Below the pieces are notes generated by a model. That model did not search any database. It was not told the DNA's origin and worked only from the letters and a program-made list of their open reading frames with translations. From assembly GCF_029625315.1 (NCBI RefSeq), contig NZ_CP121110.1:2861001-2925000 (forward strand): a stretch of DNA of 64,000 nt. The letters are read 5' to 3'. This stretch comes from Flavobacterium ginsengisoli (lineage in GTDB: Bacteria > Bacteroidota > Bacteroidia > Flavobacteriales > Flavobacteriaceae). Below, piece by piece: positions 61,050-64,000 of this stretch (the stretch's first letter is position 1; every line of letters begins with the position of its first letter). The translations under genes and the position numbers were made by a program.

Positions 61050-61917
61050 TCACTTCTTAGCCGATAAATAGACTCCAATCAAAATAATAAACGCTCCTAC
61101 AGACTGAATTGGTGTCAACATTTCGTTATCTAATAACCCCCAAAAGAAGGCAACTATCGGAATCAAATATGTTACCGATGTTGCAAATACAGGCGACGAC
61201 ATCTGAATTAATTTAAAGAAAAGAATATTGGCGATTCCAGTTCCTAAAACACCTAAAATTGCCACAAAAAGTATAGAATCTTGCGTTTCTGCAAAATGTA
61301 TTTTCTGGCTAATATCGGTTGTGCTTAAAATGATTAATGCCGGTAAAAGCAAAACTGCAAAATTTCCTGTTGTAATACTTACAGAATTTAAATCGTGTAA
61401 ATATTTTTTAATTAAATTGACATTGATTGCATAACTAAGCGTCGCAATTACAACCAATAGCACATACAAATAATTTTGAGTTCCGCTAGAAGAATCTCCG
61501 CTTAAAACCAAAAGCAAACAGCCAGCGAGCCCTACGAAAACACCTAAAACCTGCCTTTTTTGAAACTGAATCCCAAATGCTATAATTCCTAAAATTAAAG
61601 TATTTAAAGGCGTAAGCGAATTCAAAATCGCCACAATAGAGCTATTTACTTGGGTTTCGGCAATAGCAAAAAGATAAGCTGGCATAAAAGTTCCAAACAG
61701 TGAAGTTATCGCAACATATTTCCACTGACGACGCGAAATCTTTTTTAAGCTATTAAAACCTACAATCAACAGAAACAGCGCTGACAAAAATAATTCGGAA
61801 CGAACCGACTTGAATTGCCGTTAACCCAATCAATCCCTTTTTTATCAGAATAAAAGAACTTCCCCAAATAAGAGAGAGAATAGTTAAGTAAACCCACTTT
61901 AACTGTTTTGTTTCCAT
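61050..61917 (-). CDS. EamA/DMT-family transporter (one frameshift)
   Basis: The corrected product has 288 residues with ten transmembrane helices and two EamA repeats, the standard drug/metabolite exporter form. It starts METKQLKWVYLTILSLIWGSSFILIKKGL, the typical EamA opening with WGSSF, and the second repeat has SPVFATSVTYLIPIVAFFWGLL. One extra base at 61780-61785 (coding GCAGCG read as GTCAGCG) breaks it in RIIFAALFLLIVG; without correction the gene loses its first helix. The substrate, often an amino acid or metabolite, is unknown. It is divergent from the HMA lipoprotein. Confidence 0.9.
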
Positions 61918-61975
61918 AATTTGTATTTTATTGCAAATTTGTAATTATTTTACGAACTAAGCATTCTCTTTTTAT

Positions 61976-61983
61976 TAATTTTG
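61976..61983 (+). promoter_or_regulatory. probable -7 box of the HMA lipoprotein gene
   Basis: TAATTTTG matches TAnnTTTG, 37 bases before the ATG at 62020. This placement also argues against the longer reading frame that begins at 61981. Confidence 0.5.
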
Positions 61984-62019
61984 CAAGAATCTAATTCGCA
62001 ATTTTTAAATTTATATATA

Positions 62020-62397
62020 ATGAAAATTTCAAAAATCTTAATCGCCGCAACAATCGCTGGTTTAGTATTTGTTGGTTGTAAAAAAGCAGAAGACAAAAGC
62101 CTTGAAGTCGTAAATGCAGAAAAAAGTGCTCCAAAAGAACACAAACCAATCGTCGCTGAAAATCTTCAAACTGCAAGTTTCACAATTGACGGAATGACTT
62201 GCGCTGTTGGATGCGCTAAAACAATTGAAGAAGAATTAGCAAATCTTGACGGAGTTGAAAAAGCAACTGTTGATTTTGACAAAAAAACTGCAACTGTAAG
62301 TTTTGATAAAACAATCCAAAACTCAGAATCTTTAACAAAAGTAGTTCAAGAAACTGGAGACGGAAAAACATATAAGGTTTCGAATTTTAAGTCTTAA
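62020..62397 (+). CDS. lipoprotein with a heavy-metal-associated (HMA) domain
   Basis: From the ATG at 62020 the protein has 125 residues. A lipoprotein signal leads to Cys20 (GLVFVGCKK), then a charged linker and one HMA domain (about 51-120; TASFTIDGMTCAVGCAKTIEEELANLDGVEKATVDFDKKTATVSFD). The metal motif is GMTCAVGC, with Cys61 and Cys65 three residues apart, one more than the usual CxxC, which may alter metal preference or geometry. Its location on a membrane surface in the periplasm suggests binding of copper or another soft metal there. It stands alone, with no P-type ATPase beside it in the window. Confidence 0.85.
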   Translation: MKISKILIAATIAGLVFVGCKKAEDKSLEVVNAEKSAPKEHKPIVAENLQTASFTIDGMTCAVGCAKTIEEELANLDGVEKATVDFDKKTATVSFDKTIQNSESLTKVVQETGDGKTYKVSNFKS

Positions 62398-62417
62398 ATT
62401 CTAAATTAATAAACTTA

Positions 62418-62447
62418 AAAAGGCGTTCAAATTTGAGCGCCTTTTTT
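62418..62447. terminator. bidirectional terminator between HMA and XRE genes
   Basis: AAAAGGCG...CGCCTTTT arms with a nearly self-complementary centre and T/A runs on both sides serve the convergent genes. Confidence 0.8.
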
Positions 62448-62473
62448 AATTCATTTAATATTTTAACTAAAGA

Positions 62474-62878
62474 TTACTTCTCTTTAAATCCTTTCTCTAA
62501 ATAAGCATTTTTCTCTTTTTCCGATTCTAACAGACGCTCATATAGTTTTCTATTTTCATCTACAAGTTCCATCATTTTATCTAACGGATTGAAAGTGCAA
62601 TGATTATTGAAAGTTCCTGCACTATGATCAGTAAAAGTATTAAAGTAATTTATCATATTTTCTTCAGAAAAATTCTTAATTGCTTCCACAGTTACGCCAA
62701 GGGCTTTTGCCACTTCTTTGAGTTTATCATCATCAATAGTTTCACTGTTTTCCATAGCAGATATTGCTTGTTGATTAGTTCCTAAAGCCTGAGCCAATGC
62801 TTCCTGCTTCATATCTTTCAGTTCACGAATACGGCTTATTTTTCGCCCTATATGACTTGGTTTCGTTAATATGCTCAT
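62474..62878 (-). CDS. XRE-family helix-turn-helix regulator
   Basis: The 134-residue protein has an N-terminal Cro/C1-type helix-turn-helix (about 12-68: ISRIRELKDMKQEALAQALGTNQQAISAMENSETIDDDKLKEVAKALGVTVEAIKNF) and a C-terminal helical part (about 90-134, VDENRKLYERLLESEKEKNAYLEKG) that looks like a coiled coil for dimerisation. A short His/Asn/Cys-containing centre (HSAGTFNNHCTFN) separates them. No toxin partner or phage gene lies next to it, so it is probably a free-standing regulator. Target unknown. Confidence 0.88.
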   Translation of the reverse strand: MSILTKPSHIGRKISRIRELKDMKQEALAQALGTNQQAISAMENSETIDDDKLKEVAKALGVTVEAIKNFSEENMINYFNTFTDHSAGTFNNHCTFNPLDKMMELVDENRKLYERLLESEKEKNAYLEKGFKEK

Positions 62879-63004
62879 AATTCAAAGATAATTATTAGAA
62901 ATAAAAAATAAAGCAATCCGTAAAAAACACCAATCTTTCTGTACGTTACAGATTCAATCTATCAACTCAAAACAAAAGTATAATTTTTCTTACGCTAAAA
63001 AAAT

Positions 63005-63035
63005 AAAAAGGATTCAATTTGAATCCTTTTTATTT
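63005..63035 (-). terminator. terminator after gldD
   Basis: AAAAAGGATTCA pairs with TGAATCCTTTTT around ATT, giving a U run on the leftward transcript. Confidence 0.88.
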
Positions 63036-63596
63036 TTATTTCCATTTCAATGTTTCCATCAAACGCTGCATATCATTCTTAACATAACTCGCTGCAGGCA
63101 TAATCGAATCAAAGTTTGGTTTTGCATAAAAATATACCGAACCAATTAAAAAGTGTTTTGTACTGTCGGTAACGTAGAACTGAGAATTTGTCGCTGCATT
63201 TCCATCAACTTGATAAAACATTCCGTAAACCTTTTTCTCTGGATTTAAATACGGTTGTTCTAAAATATCATCAGCTTTAATAACGTGCTCGTAAGTCAGC
63301 TTTTGGGCGTCACGTAGCAATTTATCAATATTGCCATTTACTGGCTTGTACGTCAAATAAATGGTCGCTTTCATCTTTGGATAGGTAATTGCAAAACCAC
63401 ATTCTTTTTCGCCTTTTATAATAGCGTCTTCATTCATCTGAAAAGCAAATGGGCAATTGTTTTCAAAATTCACATATTTTGCTTCTGGATAATCCAATCG
63501 CAGATAACTCGCAGGTTTTGGCAAAACATCATTTTTACAGCTTATAACCGTTAGAGCAAGCAAAATTGCTGTTATTGAAAGTATTCTATTAAACAT
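63036..63596 (-). CDS. gldD: gliding motility lipoprotein GldD
   Basis: GldD is a lipoprotein required for gliding and chitin use in Flavobacterium johnsoniae. The 186 residues begin with a lipoprotein signal to Cys20 (LTVISCKND). KPASYLRLDYPEAKY, CPFAFQMNEDA, CGFAITYPKMKATIYLTYK, YGMFYQVDGNAATNSQFYVTDSTKHFLIGSVYFYAKPN and the end RLMETLKWK match my memory of the family throughout. It starts two bases after the gldE stop, in the conserved gldE-gldD order, and so is likely co-transcribed with gldE. Confidence 0.94.
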   Translation of the reverse strand: MFNRILSITAILLALTVISCKNDVLPKPASYLRLDYPEAKYVNFENNCPFAFQMNEDAIIKGEKECGFAITYPKMKATIYLTYKPVNGNIDKLLRDAQKLTYEHVIKADDILEQPYLNPEKKVYGMFYQVDGNAATNSQFYVTDSTKHFLIGSVYFYAKPNFDSIMPAASYVKNDMQRLMETLKWK

Positions 63597-63597
63597 T

Positions 63598-64000
<403 letters not shown>

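Noticed and set aside
900..61790. Programmed ribosomal frameshifting at the repeated break sites
   Set aside because: There are no slippery heptamers, stimulatory hairpins or shifted internal Shine-Dalgarno sequences. The same kind of site occurs in unrelated housekeeping genes whose relatives are unbroken.
900..61790. Insertions as scars of cut, fill-in and re-ligation at GCNGC sites
   Set aside because: Simple fill-in would always duplicate the central base. That fits GCAAGC and GCTTGC but not GCGAGC or GTCWGC.
62474..62878. Antitoxin of a toxin-antitoxin pair
   Set aside because: The XRE protein has no small partner gene on either side within operon distance; both neighbours are separated by terminators or recognisable genes.

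Overview
The window looks like a chromosomal segment of a gliding, polysaccharide-degrading member of the genus Flavobacterium or a close relative (Bacteroidota). The evidence is low G+C, A-rich leaders without Shine-Dalgarno sequences, promoters of the Bacteroidota type (TAnnTTTG at -7), a SusC/SusD pair, gliding genes gldJ, gldD and gldE, and the type IX secretion genes porU and porV.

Layout. 1-2.0 kb: small unknown gene and ahcY. 2.1-6.1 kb: patatin-type outer-membrane protein and small unknown or WG-like proteins. 6.1-11 kb: SMR exporter, GNAT acetyltransferase, then a DNA-alkylation repair island (AraC-Ogt fusion, damaged-DNA oxygenase, separate Ada zinc domain, AlkB), a YjbR-type gene and a degenerate Nudix-type regulator. 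11.2-13.8 kb: small gene and a DUF3857/transglutaminase-like protein. 13.8-30.4 kb: a ten-gene leftward polysaccharide utilization locus (PUL): susC, susD, a surface lipoprotein, four GH30 enzymes in two pairs, GH5 with a CBM6-like module, an EEP-fold hydrolase and GH3. It probably targets a beta-glucan, perhaps with beta-1,6 linkages. 30.4-34.5 kb: a control region holding the susC promoter and a relic copy of it, then a divergent membrane-spanning propeller/LuxR regulator. 34.6-46.3 kb: murF and gldJ leftward; porU, porV, cdd, pdhA and pdhC rightward. 46.4-64 kb: M1 peptidase, AhpD-like protein with an AraC regulator, glycosyltransferase, miaE, AsmA-like protein, a membrane protein, rpmA/rplU, an M16 peptidase pair, an EamA exporter, an HMA lipoprotein, an XRE regulator, and gldD/gldE (gldE runs off the right edge).

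The PUL works as a unit: SusC/SusD and the surface lipoprotein capture and import glycan, surface and periplasmic GH30/GH5/GH3 enzymes cut it to glucose, and the divergent regulator presumably senses oligosaccharide in the periplasm and activates the operon.

The most striking pattern is not a gene. About twenty otherwise normal genes, many housekeeping, are broken by single-base indels. At least fifteen of the breaks lie inside a GCWGC pentamer, nearly always as one extra base (GCAAGC, GCTTGC, GCGAGC or GTCWGC). Most others are in homopolymers. This looks like a motif-specific consensus error, perhaps caused by a modified base, and not real gene decay. Broken genes are therefore given as full-length CDS with the break located.
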